Shown: positions 43,940 through 55,943 of the stretch, piece by piece
How the letters are laid out: each line of letters starts with the position of its first letter
Position numbering within the stretch: position 1 is the stretch's first letter
DNA from: Paramacrobiotus metropolitanus
Lineage: Eukaryota > Tardigrada > Eutardigrada > Parachela > Macrobiotidae
DNA length: 64,000 nt
Direction of reading: 5' to 3'
NCBI RefSeq assembly: GCF_019649055.1
Contig: NW_026570300.1
Location: forward strand, 434,001 to 498,000
The notes under the pieces: generated by a model
Told to the model about the DNA's origin: nothing
Database searches by the model: none
The model's input: the letters and a program-made list of their open reading frames with translations, nothing else
Made by a program: the position numbers and the translations under genes

Positions 43940-45400
43940 CAAAACCTTAGTTAATCTATTGAAGTTAGTGACGTTATCACGCGGAAGTAAGCGAAGTATT
44001 GTTACAAGTAACAACGCGAAAGTAAGCGGCGTAACGTAACAACCCGAGAGTAAACAGCGTTGCGTTAAATCTTTCAAAAGTACTGTGTAACGTGAACACG
44101 TAAGATTCAGCAGCGTAACGTAAGAACAAGATAGGAGGACGCAAAACGTAGGCACACGAAAGGAAGCTGCGTAACATAATCACGCGTGAGTAAGTGGCCC
44201 AACGTAACCACGCTAAAGTAAGCAGCGTAACGTTACCACGCGAGAGTAAGCATCGAAACGTTCTTACGCGAAAGTACGTCCAGTAACGTTACCATTGGAG
44301 TGCACAATATGCAGCAGAAGGTAAGCACGTAAGAGTAAGCGCTTGCAAGCGGCGAAACAAAAGCACGCGAGAGTAAGCTGCGTAACGTAATTTCGGGGGA
44401 GAAATTAGCGTTACATTACCACACTAGAGTAAGCGAAATAAAGTTACCACATCAGAGTGAGCAGCGTTACGTTACCACGCAAGATTTAGCACCGTAACGT
44501 TACCACGCGGGAGTAGCCGCGCGTACCATAAGTACACGAGACGAAGTAGCGCAAGATAAGCACGCGAGAGAAAGCAGCGTAATGGTACCACGCAAGTGTA
44601 TGCTGCGCAACGCTACCACGAGAAAGCGAACACCGTAACATTTTCACGCGAGAGTAAACAGAACCGCTTCACCACGCGAGAGTTAGCGCCGTGACGTTTC
44701 TAAGCTAGAGTAAGAATCGAAACGCTAATGTGCGAGAGCAAGAAGCGTAACGCCACCAAGTGAGGTTAAACTGCTTGACGTGACCGTGCGAGAGTAAGCA
44801 GCGTACGTTACTACATGAAAGCGAACAGGCCAATTTTAAGCGCGCGAAAGTAAGCGAGAAAACGTAACACGAGAGAGCAAGCAGCGTAACGTGGCCATTC
44901 GAGAGCAGGCGAAGTAACGATACCACGAGAGAGTGAGCGGTGTAACGTTACCAAGTGAGAGTAAGCGGCGTAACATGACCAAACGGAAGTGAGCAAGTGT
45001 AACGTCACACGAGAGGCAAAACGGCGTAACGCAAGCACGAGAATAAGCGGCTAAACGAAAGATAGCGAGAGACGCCGAGAGTATACAGAATAACGTAAAC
45101 ACTCGAGAGTAAGCGGCAAAGCGTTACCACTTTAGAGTAATCGCGAAAGTAGTCGGCGTAATGTAAGCACAAGAGAGCAAGCGAAGTATCGTATTGACCT
45201 GGGAGTGAGGGGCGTAATGAAACCACGCAAGAATTAGCATCACAACGTTACCGGAAGACAGTAGGCAGCGTAACGTAACCAAGCCAGACGAAGAAGCATA
45301 ACGATAGACACGCAAAAGTTAACAGCGTATCACCGTAACGAAACCACGTAAAAGTAAACCGTGTAATGTAACCATGCGATCGCTGATAGCGCAACACAAG
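43940..45400. repeat. Degenerate minisatellite, unit about 28 bp
   Basis: About 50 diverged copies of a unit close to GTAACGTTACCACGCGAGAG plus TAAGCAGC. ORFs on the minus strand across it are read-through of the repeat and not genes. It ends just before the first Helitron-like unit. Confidence 0.9.
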
Positions 45401-45431
45401 CTTCGGTGGAAACCGCGGTCGTTGCTAGTCA

Positions 45432-46808
45432 TCCTATATATTAAAGCAGAACCGTGATTCCGGAACGCTCCTGCCTCCAAAACGTTCTGATTGGCCAAAA
45501 ACAACCTTACGTTTCTGATTGGCCAGAACCCGTCTAACAACTTTTAAGCTTTTACAGCCCCTTAAACCTGTGCTTTTACGCCTTTGTCCTTACTAAGCTT
45601 CGGAAACTTAGTGCATTCAACAGTAAAACCTTCGCCTGATAAACCGGATCCCACCCATATCTTTACTACTTACTAAGCTTCAAAATCATAGTTCTTTAAC
45701 AAACCTGATAACTTTAACTACTTTAGCAAACCTTGCGGTCCCACCTTTTAAGCGTTTAATAGCCGAAAGCCCCGAGTGCTTTACCTACCCTTGTAAATCT
45801 TTCGTCACCGAAAGCCACGCGTGCGGTACCCAGCTTTTTGAGCCTTTGGTCACCGAAGGCACCGCGTGCGGTACCCGGCTTTTTGAGCCTTTGGTCATCG
45901 AAGGCCACGCGTGCGGTACCCGGCTTTTTCACCGAAGGCCACGCGTGCGGCACCCGGCTTTTCCACCGAAGGCCACGCGTGCGGTACCCGCCTTTTTGAG
46001 CATTTAGTCACGAAGGCCACGCGTGCGGTACCCGGGTTTTTGAGATTTTTGTCACCGAAGGCACCGCGTGCGGTACCCGCCTTTTTGAGCATTTAGTCAC
46101 GAAGGCCACGCGTGCGGTACCCGGGTTTTTGAGCCTTTTGTCACCGAAGGCCACGCGTGCGGTACCCGCTTTTTTGAGCATTTAGTCACGAAGGCCACGC
46201 GTGCGGTACCCGGGTTTTTGAGCCTTTTGTCACCGAAGGCACCGCGTGCGGTACCCGCCTTTTTGAGCATTTGGTCACCGAAGGCCACGCGTGCGGTACC
46301 CGGGTTTTTGAGCCTTTTGTCACCGAAGGCACCGCGTGCGGTACCCGCCTTTTGAGCATTTGGTCACCGAAGGCCACGCGTGCGGTACCCGGGTTTTTGG
46401 GCTTTTGTCACCGAAGGCACCGTGTGCGGTACCCGCCCATTTGAACCTTTGGTCACCGAAGGCCACGCGTGCGGTAGCCGCCTTTTTGAGCCTTTGTCAC
46501 CGAAGGCCACGCGTGCGGTACCCGCCTTTTTTGAGCCTTTGGACACCGAAGGCCACGCGTGCGGTACCCGCCTGTTTAGCCTTTGGTAGCCGAAGGTTCC
46601 GCATTATTTGTCGACGCTTTTAAGCGTTCTGTCACATAGAATTTCGGTTTAACCCGTTTCAAGATACAGAAAGTGTTTTCCTTTTTCAATAAGACTTACT
46701 TAGCACATAAAAACCGTTTCACTTCGCTTAGTTTAGCAAAAAGAGCCCAGCCGAGAAGAACCGCCTTTGCACTGCAGCGCGGCGCGAAAGCGCCGCGCGC
46801 TGTGCTTG
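45432..46808 (+). mobile_element. Helitron-like unit 1 (non-autonomous)
   Basis: Starts TCCTATATATTAAAGCAG after an A. Ends with a GC-rich hairpin (GCGCGGCGC-GAAA-GCGCCGCGC at 46777-46799) and then GCTGTGCTTG before a T. A 5' TC, a 3' hairpin about 10 bp from the end, A/T insertion and no terminal inverted repeats are Helitron traits. The final CTTG departs from the usual CTRR. The interior has about 19 copies of a 45-bp repeat. No Rep/helicase is present. Confidence 0.78.
45770..46600. repeat. 45-bp tandem repeat array in Helitron unit 1
   Basis: The unit is close to CCTTTGGTCACCGAAGGCCA plus CGCGTGCGGTACCCGCCTTTTTGAG. Each unit contains GGTCACC, ACGCGT and GGTACC words. Copies vary in length by one or two bases. 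Both strands stay partly open because the unit length is a multiple of three. Confidence 0.92.
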
Positions 46809-47513
46809 TCATTGTATTAAAGCAGAGCTGTCTGTGCGTCACACTCCCGCCTCCAAATCTTCCTGATTGGCCAGAACCCGCTTTACGGCTTTTGAGCCTT
46901 TTCAGCTTTTGATACCTATTGCCTTATTGCTGACGCTTTTGAAACCTTAGCACCGTAGCAAACTTTCACCTAATTAGCTAAATATACCAATCTGCCAAAA
47001 CAGCCAGAACTACCAGATCAGCCAGGAGGCCCAGGACTGCCTCATCAGTTTTGCAGCCCCTTAAATCTGTCCTTTTACGCCTTTGTCCTCGCTAAGTTTC
47101 CGAACCTTAGTAACTTCACCTGTGAAAACCTTCGCCTATTAAACCGGTTCCCAGTTCCCACCTTCAGCTTTACTCCTTGCTAAACTTCAAGAACTTAGTG
47201 CTTTAACGAACCGGATAACTTTAATTACCTTAACAAGCCTTGCGGTATCCACCCTTTTGAGCTTTTGGTCACCAAAGGCCCCGCGTGCGGTACCCACCGT
47301 TTTGAGCCTTTGGTCACCGAAAGCATTTTAAGTCTTTGGTAACCGAAGGCCCTTTAAGCTTTTGATCACCGAAGGTTTTGGTCACCGAACGTTTTTAAGC
47401 CTTTGGTCACCGAAGGCCACGCGCGCGGTACCCAACTTTTAAGCCGTTTGAAACCGTGTGCCGAGACAGCGCGGCGCGTTAGCGCGGCGCGTTAGCGCCG
47501 CGCGTCCTGCTTG
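46809..47513 (+). mobile_element. Helitron-like unit 2 (non-autonomous)
   Basis: Starts TCATTGTATTAAAGCAG immediately after unit 1 ends, with no spacer. Ends with a duplicated hairpin block (GCGCGGCGCGTTA repeated) and CCTGCTTG. It shares the CCGCCTCCAAA and CTGATTGGCCAGAACC blocks with units 1 and 3. It has only about four copies of the 45-bp repeat. Confidence 0.75.
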
Positions 47514-48599
47514 TATATAATTAAAGCAGAACCGTGATTCCGTAACGTTCCCGCCTCCAAAACGTTCTGATTGGCCAGAACCAACCTTACGTTTCTGATT
47601 GGCCGGAACCCGCCTAGCTACTTTTGAGGTTTTGCAGCCCCTTAAACCTGTGCTGCAGTGCTGCTACGCCTTTTTTTTACTAAGCTTCCGAAATTTAGTG
47701 CTTTTACCTCTAAAACCATCGCCTAATAAACCGAATCTCACATTTAGCTTTATTCCTTACGAAACTTTAAGACCTTAATACTTTAACAAACCTGATACCT
47801 TAATTTCCTTAACAAGCTTTGGGGCAGACACCCTTTAAGCCTTTGGTCACCGAAGGACGCGTGTGGTACCCGCCTTTTTAAGCCTTTGGTCATTGGAGGG
47901 CACGCGTGCGGTAGCCGCCCTTTTGAGCCTTTGGTCACCGAAGGCCACGCGTGCGGCACCCGCCTTTTTGAGCCTTTTGTCACTGAAAGCCACGCGTGCG
48001 GTACCGCCTTTTTGAGCCTTTGGTCACCGAAGGCACGGCGTGCGGTACTCGCTTTTTAAGCTTTTGGTCACCGAAGGCCTGTAGTAACCAAAGCTTTTCA
48101 AGCCTTTGGACACCAAACGCCACGCGTGCGGTACCCGCCTTTTTGAGCCTTTGGTCACCGAAGGGCACGCGTGCGGTACCCGCCTTTTTGAGCTTTGGTT
48201 ACCGAAGGCCACGCGTGCGGTACCCGCCTTTTTGTGCCTTTGATTACCGAAGGCCACGCGTGCGGTACCCGGCTTTTCGAGCCTTTGGTCACCGAAGGCC
48301 ACGCGTGCGGTACGCGCCTTTTTGAGCCTTTGGACACTGAAGGCCACGCGTGCGGTACCCGCTCTTTAAACCTTTGGTAACCGAAGCTTACGCGTTATTT
48401 GTCCACGCTTTTAAGCGTTTTGTAACAGAAGAATTTTGATTTAACCCGTTTTTAGATACAGTAACTGTATTCCCTTTTCAATAAGACTTATTTAGCATAT
48501 AAAACCGTTTCACTTCGATTCGTTTAGCAAAAATAGCCCATCTGACAAGAACCGCCTTTGCACTGCAGCGCGGCGCGTAAGCGCCGCGCGCTGTGCTTG
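47514..48599 (+). mobile_element. Helitron-like unit 3 (non-autonomous)
   Basis: Starts TATATAATTAAAGCAGAACC directly after unit 2. It is closely similar to unit 1 in its first 130 bp and last 200 bp, ending with the hairpin GCGCGGCGCGTAAGCGCCGCGC and GCTGTGCTTG, followed by T. It has about 13 copies of the 45-bp repeat. Confidence 0.78.
47830..48380. repeat. 45-bp tandem repeat array in Helitron unit 3
   Basis: Same unit as in unit 1, about 13 copies, with a few divergent members (for example near 48080). Not protein coding. Confidence 0.9.
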
Positions 48600-49700
48600 T
48601 TTAGTATTAAGGATTGACTAAGTTTTACGTCGGTTCGCACACAGATGCAGACTTAACACTATGTATGAAAAGAAGAAGACTAGTCTTCGCATAGGAATAG
48701 TGTTAACGTCTTGTTTTTGCTTTGTCTATGGAGATTTCTAACCAAAATGTTACGCGCCTTTGATTCGCCCATTTTAGGGGAGTGGTTTAGTATTTTCCGG
48801 AGGGCAAAATCCTGCAGAGCGCAGTGAGTCATCCATACATAAAGATACTGTATACGTTATGCATACAAAGACTAAGTATATACGGCTTGTTTTTGAATGG
48901 TTAATACTTTTTAAGAGGGTAGTTTAGCATTGCTGCCAGTGTAACTGTGCAACCATCCACAGTTGGTTTAGTTACTTAAGTAAGCCGCTGACCGCTGGTT
49001 GCGTTCCACACTCCATCGAATGAAACGCTAGCTTTGTGTGTTATCGACTCATTCAATTTTGCTGAATCACCCAAGCATGGACTTTGTAAGGATATTAGCA
49101 GTTACATTTAACGCAAAAGCCAAAAACATTTAGCTGTTTTTCTAATTTAGAATTTGTTTTTGCTGAGTGTTTTTAGAGCATGCTGAATTTCTAATTTTAA
49201 ATTTTTTAATTTAGAACTTGCCTTTTCATTTAAAACCGGTCAAGGGAAAATTCTGATTGCCGGTTCCCGAGCACCATAAAAACTAAAGGCGGTGGCTGTG
49301 GAGTAAAACGTACAAAATCGATTTTGCATTCTAATCACTTACTCAAAATGAACGTGAACGTTTCATAAGCGTGATTCCGCATGTTTTGAAATTTCTTGGC
49401 AGCGACAAAACTTGTCACAGAAAGCAGCATGTTCTAAATTTTTGAAGTTGGATTGTTTTAAACAATGACTGATCGAGCCATAAGAGTTGGAGTCATCTTG
49501 CAAGTACGAGAAAAACAACCAGCCGTGAGAAACTGCATTAAACCGTCGCCTGTTTGCGATTGCGTCAGTTACAGTGCACCTGTTAACGGGTTTTTTCAAA
49601 ATATCAAATTTTTAATTTTGGTTCAATCCACACCAAAGGGGCTAATTTCAATATTTCAGGCAGGAAATGGGTGCTAAAATGAGCACATTTTCATTCCAGT

Positions 49701-50084
49701 AGCACGCTGCTGGAATGAAAATCTTCGAAAATTCGTAACTTTGTTATTTTCCGTGCTGAATTTTTTTATATGCGCTTGAGAAATTTAAAATAATATATAC
49801 TATTAGGAAGAATAACTGATTTTCTGGTTTGATCTCAAGGTTTGGCACTCAGAGCATACGTGCTTAGCATAGCCGCCTATGAGAAATCTCGAATGAGTCT
49901 TCCATAGACAGGTACTTATGTTAGCAGCAAAGGCTCACAGTGAATAACCCGAAAACAACTGAGAATCAGTTTTTTTGCCTAACGGTATGCGTTATTTTGT
50001 ATTTTTTAAGCTTATACAAAAGAATTTAACACTAAAATTTACAAAATTACGAATTTTTGAAGATTTTTATTCCAGCAGCGTGCT
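49701..50084. mobile_element. Small inverted-repeat element, arms about 42 bp
   Basis: AGCACGCTGCTGGAATGAAA at the left is complementary to the block ending TTCCAGCAGCGTGCT at the right, and the match continues through ATCTTCGAAAATTCGTAA. The left arm is itself a hairpin (ATTTTCATTCCAG / CTGGAATGAAAAT). There is no coding capacity and no clear target duplication. Confidence 0.6.
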
Positions 50085-52009
50085 CCATGGGCCGCCGCAC
50101 GCGTACTTCAGCTACGTTGCTGCTAGACAGCTGGCAAAATTTTGCCAGCGGCCCAGCAGTATGGCAAACAAAATCAACAATAAATTTAAGAAATAAGAAT
50201 GGACTGCTTTGTAAATAGTGTGCTCTCGTCGTACATTGTATAGTACTTAACTACCCTCCAAAATTGTTGCAGAACAGGTGCGTGTCACAATTTGGTTACT
50301 GACTCCCGTACACTGTTCAGAAACAAGCCGTATAATTATAGACTATAGAAAGTCTCATGTATTCTCGATATATACCACGACCGACGAAACTATTTCCGCG
50401 AGGAAATGCCACGAAGTTTTTTTATTGTAAGGTATGGTTTACTGGTGTAGTTATGAAGAAATATTTATTTTTATAGTTAAAATTTTTATGAGAGTGTGTG
50501 ATGGCATCAACTGTTAGGTAATTAGTTGTTCTAGTTTGTAGCAAATAGTGTTTTAATTTTACAAGATTACTAAATTTTCAGTTAACCTGTTATTAAGTTT
50601 ATGTATGAGATAACAGAGAGGATGGTTAGGTTCTGAGTTTCCTGACAGCATGCAGCAATAGTTTTTATGGTTAAGCAGATTCCATTTTGATGTTCGATAA
50701 AGGGTGAAAAATTTTGAAGTCATGCATTGCAGTATGATAGTATCTTTTAATTAAAATTCATATGATAATATCACGCACCAAATTGGTGGGCGAAAAAACA
50801 CAGACAAATGCAGTTACAAAATTTAGTTCAAATAGGTAGTAAATTAAAATTAAATTAATCACTACTTATCTCAGAATAAATCTCATCGTACTTGATTACG
50901 ATGAGATTTTTGCATGGAATTTTGGCAGAAGTAAACTAAACATGAAAACAGGTGGATCCAGTCATCCGATTTCTTTAATAATCATATATTCAATGAGCCG
51001 TTTCAATATCTCTACTGATTTGTTGGATAGTTATTTCAAGAGCATAAATTAGGAGATTTGGAGCATGAAAAAGTATGCCATGATATTGTAAAATCAAATA
51101 ATAATATCAGTCAGATACAGCCATCCGTATAATTTTATGACTGTGTGCTTGGCGAAGACTTCTGGCGCCCATTTATCAGATTTGTCTGTATGTAGTCGAA
51201 AAGTGTAGAAAATGAATTAGGCATAGTAAAATGGTAATTCGCCAAAACAGTTTGGCTAAACTGTATTGTGTAACGACTTAATTTACTGGAAAACTGAAAG
51301 TTTTCTTTTGGCATGAAAACATTTTACATGTACACAAGTGTGTGCTGTCATCCGATGTGTTTCCTATTTGTGCAAGTAGTGAGTAAGATGGTGCATAGCC
51401 ATCCAGTAATATGAAGGCACTTTAGTGTAAGCGCTAAGTTTTGAAGCAACACAAGGTACGAGTATTTATTTTTGTAAAAATTGAATGCTGACTTCATGAA
51501 TTCTATTCCACTTTTTGTTTCAGTCGTCTGGGTGTATGTTCGAAATGTGTTTGGCTATTGAGGTTTGGTTTCCTTTTTACAGATTTTCTCAATAATGAAC
51601 TGTAAATCGTTTGTATAATTTTTATTATTAATATATAACTGAAAATTGAAGAAACATTTAAAACGCACAACCCACCGCGTTCGAAAGGCGTTCGTCATAT
51701 TGCATAACACGCAGTTTACGCTAATTGAAAAAAAGGAGTACATGAACGCTGTTACCGATTCGCGGACAGTAATAAAACTTTAAAGGCTTTAACGCAATAC
51801 TATGTTATGCAATATAAAAATCAGTACAGTACTATTAGTATTAGGTACTATGTTATACTTTGTAAGTATGCGCCCAACCGCGCCCCACCACAGATTTACT
51901 GCCACCCTTAAGCGGTTGTGTTCGTGCATGTTACTTGTCGCGTTTAAGATACCGATTAACTATATACCGATAAAGTATACAAAGTGCAAACTATCTTATA
52001 ATTGTATAT

Positions 52010-52042
52010 TATATCGGCAAATTGTAACAATTTGCCGATATA
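52010..52042. repeat. 33-bp perfect hairpin
   Basis: TATATCGGCAAATTG and CAATTTGCCGATATA are separated by TAA. It is not followed by features that would mark it as a terminator or RNA gene. Confidence 0.8.
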
Positions 52043-52216
52043 CGTTCTGCAAACTTCGAATAATTCTAACCGAATGGAAAAACCAGAACCCAAAAACATT
52101 CCGAAGACACCATTTTTAACATAAAAATACTTCACATCAACAAATAGCACTAACCAACAGTCAATCTTGTATGCTTCAAATGCTCAAATGCCGCACATGT
52201 TTTGTATATATGTACA

Positions 52217-52426
52217 GGACCACAGGTGACGATCGTAGCTCCTAAACCCGCCTGCCACCTGGCTCTCTTCCACAGAGAGAGAGTCGCCGCCCGCAAGGCT
52301 TTTATTTCCCCAGTCGGCAATGTGTCTTTTGGCTTATACCTAGTGGGGCCATCAACGCTGCCATTGCAAATGGACATTGACAGTGTCAATAGTGTTATTA
52401 TTCCGCAGGGCTCGCAAGTTGCATGA
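52217..52426 (+). CDS. Possible exon of an unrecognised gene
   Basis: A frame directly after an acceptor-like TATATGTACAG reads GPQVTIVAPKPACHLALFHR and later VGNVSFGLYLVGPSTLPLQM before a stop. It is more protein-like than chance ORFs nearby. A second protein-like frame at about 52540-52726 (SASNCCIDFSLATIGQAPPA) and a third Cys-rich one near 52760-52848 could be further exons. I could not assemble a gene or name a family. Confidence 0.3.
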   Translation, partial: GPQVTIVAPKPACHLALFHRERVAARKAFISPVGNVSFGLYLVGPSTLPLQMDIDSVNSVIIPQGSQVA

Positions 52427-52939
52427 AAAAAGTGTTGGTCAGCTACCACTTTTTGAAACAGCCTTGTTCCTGAAATTTGATTCGCGGCTCACCAGTACCT
52501 GATGGCTTTTAACTTGAACTGTGCATGTTACCACAGGCTCACGCACCACAGCGCTTCTAATTGCTGCATCGACTTTAGTTTAGCCACCATTGGTCAGGCT
52601 CCTCCTGCTGATGTTGCAACAAAACTTGATGTCCAATGTAGGGCCACTACGCAAAGCAGATGTCATGTGTTTTACATAGTGCAGACTGCAGACTCAGCAG
52701 AGCGGCGTGCCGCAGCATGGAGTTAGGCGTAATCTGTAAAGTTGGTTTTCTCGTTGGTACCCATTTATGCTCAACTTGTCAGGCTTGCACATGTGCTGTT
52801 GAAACCAGAAGCATCCCGACATGTTTATGGTTTCAGCCTAAACATTAGGTATGCCGGCTCTGACTTTCCCGTATTCGCAGCGTTCGCAGTGTTCGCCAAG
52901 GTTGCTGCTAAGGTCAGTCTAAATAAGCCTAACTATTAG

Positions 52940-55722
52940 GGGGTATTAAGGGGTACAAGTACCAAATTGTTTTTGGATCGAGAATTGACAACGGCACAAT
53001 CAGGCGTGCCGAGGGTATACGAGGCGTAGCGTGCCTAGCCATTGTCATTTCAGTTGAGACAGTAGCGCGAGGTAAATGGGACTGCTTTACAAGCATATGC
53101 AAAACTCCATTCGGAATCAGATCAAACAACTTCTTTCAATGTCGTTTTCGTTTTAATATCGTTTACTATAACAACATCTAAATAAAGTTATACAAACTCC
53201 CATATATATGGAAGATCTAACCGTGCTTTTGCGCTGACATTGTGCAAATCTGCTTAAAAGTTCAACCGTCGAAGTTATATCTGCAGTTGTGCGATGCTTG
53301 CAGAATATGAAGTTGAAAAGCTCATATTTTTGAATTGTGCTTACAGTGAGTATGTCCCTTTAAATTTTCTTATCAGTCTGTGAATTAACGACAGTTGTTT
53401 TAGTTTATTGAATGCTTGTATTACCTAATTTGACTATTAACTAAGATTATCTAAAACGCGCGCTAAATAACAATGTATTTTCGATTTTATATGGCGTGCA
53501 TGCGTTGTCTGGGATATCTTCAGGATGTACTTATAAATAATTCAGATAATGTTATAGAGCACTGTAATCAGTGTAATGGTAGTTACTACTATGTATTAGT
53601 TATGTACAAGAAACCGCTTCGGCTTCGCCTCCGCGTTTCTTGTGATCCAGGGCCGCTTTGAACAAATCATTCCATTTGCAGTAATTCGTAAGTAAATTCA
53701 CTAACTGCCTTTCCAGTTACTGTAGAACTTCTTAGGCAAGGAGTCTAGCTCGGTCCCTCACTCAGTTAGCAACTTTGTTCGCTGGACAGTGGTGGCTCGG
53801 TCACTCACTCATCTAGCGATTTTGTTCACTGGACAGTGGTGGTAGCTGTCAGTTACTCATCTGGCAGTTTTGTACACTAGACAGCGGTGGTAGCTCAGTC
53901 ACTTACTAGTACTCATCTAGCAATTTTGTTCACCTAGGGTAGCTCAGCTAGTGATTTCGTTTTGTTCACTGGACAGTGGCGGTAGCTGGGTTACTCACTG
54001 CCTTAGCAGTTGTGTTCACTGGATTTGTTTCGTTCGAAACCTGGGCTAATTCAATCATGGTTCGGGAATCGGATTTTTTAGGCATTTGAACATTGAACAT
54101 CTGAACAGCAATCAGGCGATTAAAATTCAGCATGTTTGCAAATAAAATAACTACAAATTTATTGTAGTACATGCTTAACCCTTTAATAAATGTTCTAAGC
54201 AACTGGCACTGCTATTATTCTCAAGGTCACCTTGAAACTTTACCGAAGCCAGTTTGCCGAAACCGGCATCGGTGGGACGGGTTTAAATAATTTTTTAAGA
54301 AATAAAATGCATGTGACACAGTTTCTGAACATGCTGACATGCGTTTTTATTATGCGCAAACGTCAGGAGCGATAACATGATGCGCTGAGACAAACGGATC
54401 TCCATACTGCATCCTTGCTCTCTAACAACTTTGACAGTTTTTTAAATTTTATCCTTGGTATCAGTGGCATAGAAAAAAATGGAATAAAATAAAGTATATT
54501 CTAAGCTTTATTATAAGCCTAAGCGTGAACCTGAAGTCCAACCACAACTGGGTCCTCGTGCTTGTGAATCTAATGGCGTTTACAGTTTTTTTTATTAGGT
54601 TTTGGTTTTTCCGATCTCGTTGCCTCAGCTTTTTTGTAGTTATATTATAGATCTAGTTTCTTGATATACTTTTCATTTTTTAAAACGAAACATGCTGCAG
54701 CGAAATTGCTCATAGTAAATCGCGGTGTAAACATTTCACAATACTGGTATACTGTATGATAATATGAGTTGAAGTTTTTACAAAATCGACAACGTTATTG
54801 TTTTTGCTTGCGAATTGGGACACGGCAGTGATCTGTTAAACTTCTCAGAACTAGTTCAGTTTTGTATAAAATTTAAAAAATGAATGATAAATCGTAGAAA
54901 AGTGCTAATATATAAGTCGTAAACTGTTAGCGTAACACAGTTGTTTGTACGATATTACGTCGTTGCTAAAAACTGGTCATAAATCGTTTTTCACAATCGT
55001 TGTAACGACAAGTAAACAACGCTCACACTTCACAAGTTCTGTACAAGAGCAACTCGAACGCCATTTAAGTACAGCGAAGTCGCCGCCTTGGGTACGTGTA
55101 TATGGCAAGAGCTATAACTTGGGACATGGTTTACTTTTGCAGAAAACGGAGTGTGCCATTTTATTGGTATGGCTAAAATTGTCAAGATTAGGTTAGCTTT
55201 GTAGTAATTTTGTGCTGAAAAGCTCCTCTTTGACTGTACTTTGAAAAAACAAACAGAAGAGTGAATGCGCGTAGAAATGTGAACTGCACTGGTGTTTTTC
55301 CCATAGACGCATATGCTTAACCTTGCGAAGCGCCTCATCTCAAATGACACAATAGAGCCGAAATCACACCTCATTAGCGATTGTGCCGTTGTCAATTGCA
55401 ACCTTGTGTAGGAATCTGAATTCACGCGGCGAAAAGAGTAACAGAACTGCTCGTTGTATTCGTAGAACTGTAAAAGTGTTATTTCATTAATAACTTCAAG
55501 TAAGCAGCTACGCTTTACCAGCCAGAATAATTGATGAATATAAAAAGAACTAGTTCTGCTCATTATGAGATACAGTATTAGCAGATGGGGCGCAAGCCGC
55601 TTGACTACAGCCTGTGGTGCTTAGACGTTATCACCAGAGGGTTTATAAAAGCTAAAGTACTTCGTAATATCTAAAAACCTCCAAACAACACTGAAAGGTT
55701 AAAATGTACAATTCATCTAGCA
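52940..55722. other. Gene-poor region with one minisatellite
   Basis: No convincing gene. The ORF of 177 codons at 55030-55563 (minus) has the composition of translated AT-rich non-coding DNA. A minisatellite occupies 53745-54030. Confidence 0.55.
53745..54030. repeat. Minisatellite, unit about 55-60 bp, about 5 copies
   Basis: Diverged copies share TTTTGTTCACTGGACAGTGG plus TGGTAGCTCAGTCACTCACT-like sequence. Copies differ by small indels. Confidence 0.85.
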
Positions 55723-55943
55723 AGTTTCCGAAGTCCATAATCTGACCTTTCTGATTTTCGTTTTTCCATTGCCAGCGGAGCAATATTCTAATGAACTTCA
55801 GCATAGCGACAACAAGCGCGCACCCAAGCGGCCAACGGCGCTGCAGCCGCTGAGGTCCGTTTAGCTGCTTCCTCTTCAAAGGAAGTTCGGTATTTGTCAA
55901 GCAGTTGCTGCGTTAGCTTAAGGTGCTCCTTGGACAACTTGTC
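55723..55943 (-). pseudogene. Fragment of cytoplasmic dynein-2 heavy chain
   Basis: The minus strand reads LSKEHLKLTQQLLDKYRTSF, AKRTSAAAAPLAAWVRACCR, YAEV, a stop, then NIAPLAMEKRKSE. The AxxxPLAxWV...Y..V...I.PL pattern is the start of the stalk region of dynein heavy chains, and the SAAAAPLAAWV form is closest to the dynein-2 (DYNC2H1, intraflagellar transport) type. The in-frame TAG at 55798-55800 interrupts it and the match is lost after about 70 codons. Dynein heavy chains exceed 4000 residues, so this is a broken remnant. An exon-like frame near 56010-56080 (TLNADRQRKQFEN) may be another piece. Confidence 0.75.

Larger units (their letters stand above)
48600..52190. other. AT-rich gene-poor region
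   Basis: 3.6 kb with no convincing gene on either strand. It includes a small inverted-repeat element at 49701-50084, a 32-bp hairpin near 50877-50908 (AAATCTCATCGT / ACGATGAGATTT) and a palindrome at 52010-52042. Short ORFs lack domain or splice support. Confidence 0.6.

Noticed and set aside
43889-45540. Overlapping minus-strand ORFs rich in Leu/Ser/Arg
   Set aside because: They follow the 28-bp minisatellite and have no start context or domain.
45756-48380. Many 60-110-codon ORFs on both strands of the Helitron arrays
   Set aside because: They are translations of a 45-bp tandem repeat, exist on both strands at once, and shift frame where the unit varies by one or two bases.
45770-48380. 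CRISPR array
   Set aside because: The repeats are contiguous with no unique spacers, and the DNA is eukaryotic.
55030-55563. 177-codon minus-strand ORF
   Set aside because: Composition is that of translated AT-rich non-coding DNA, with no motif, splice signal or neighbour support.
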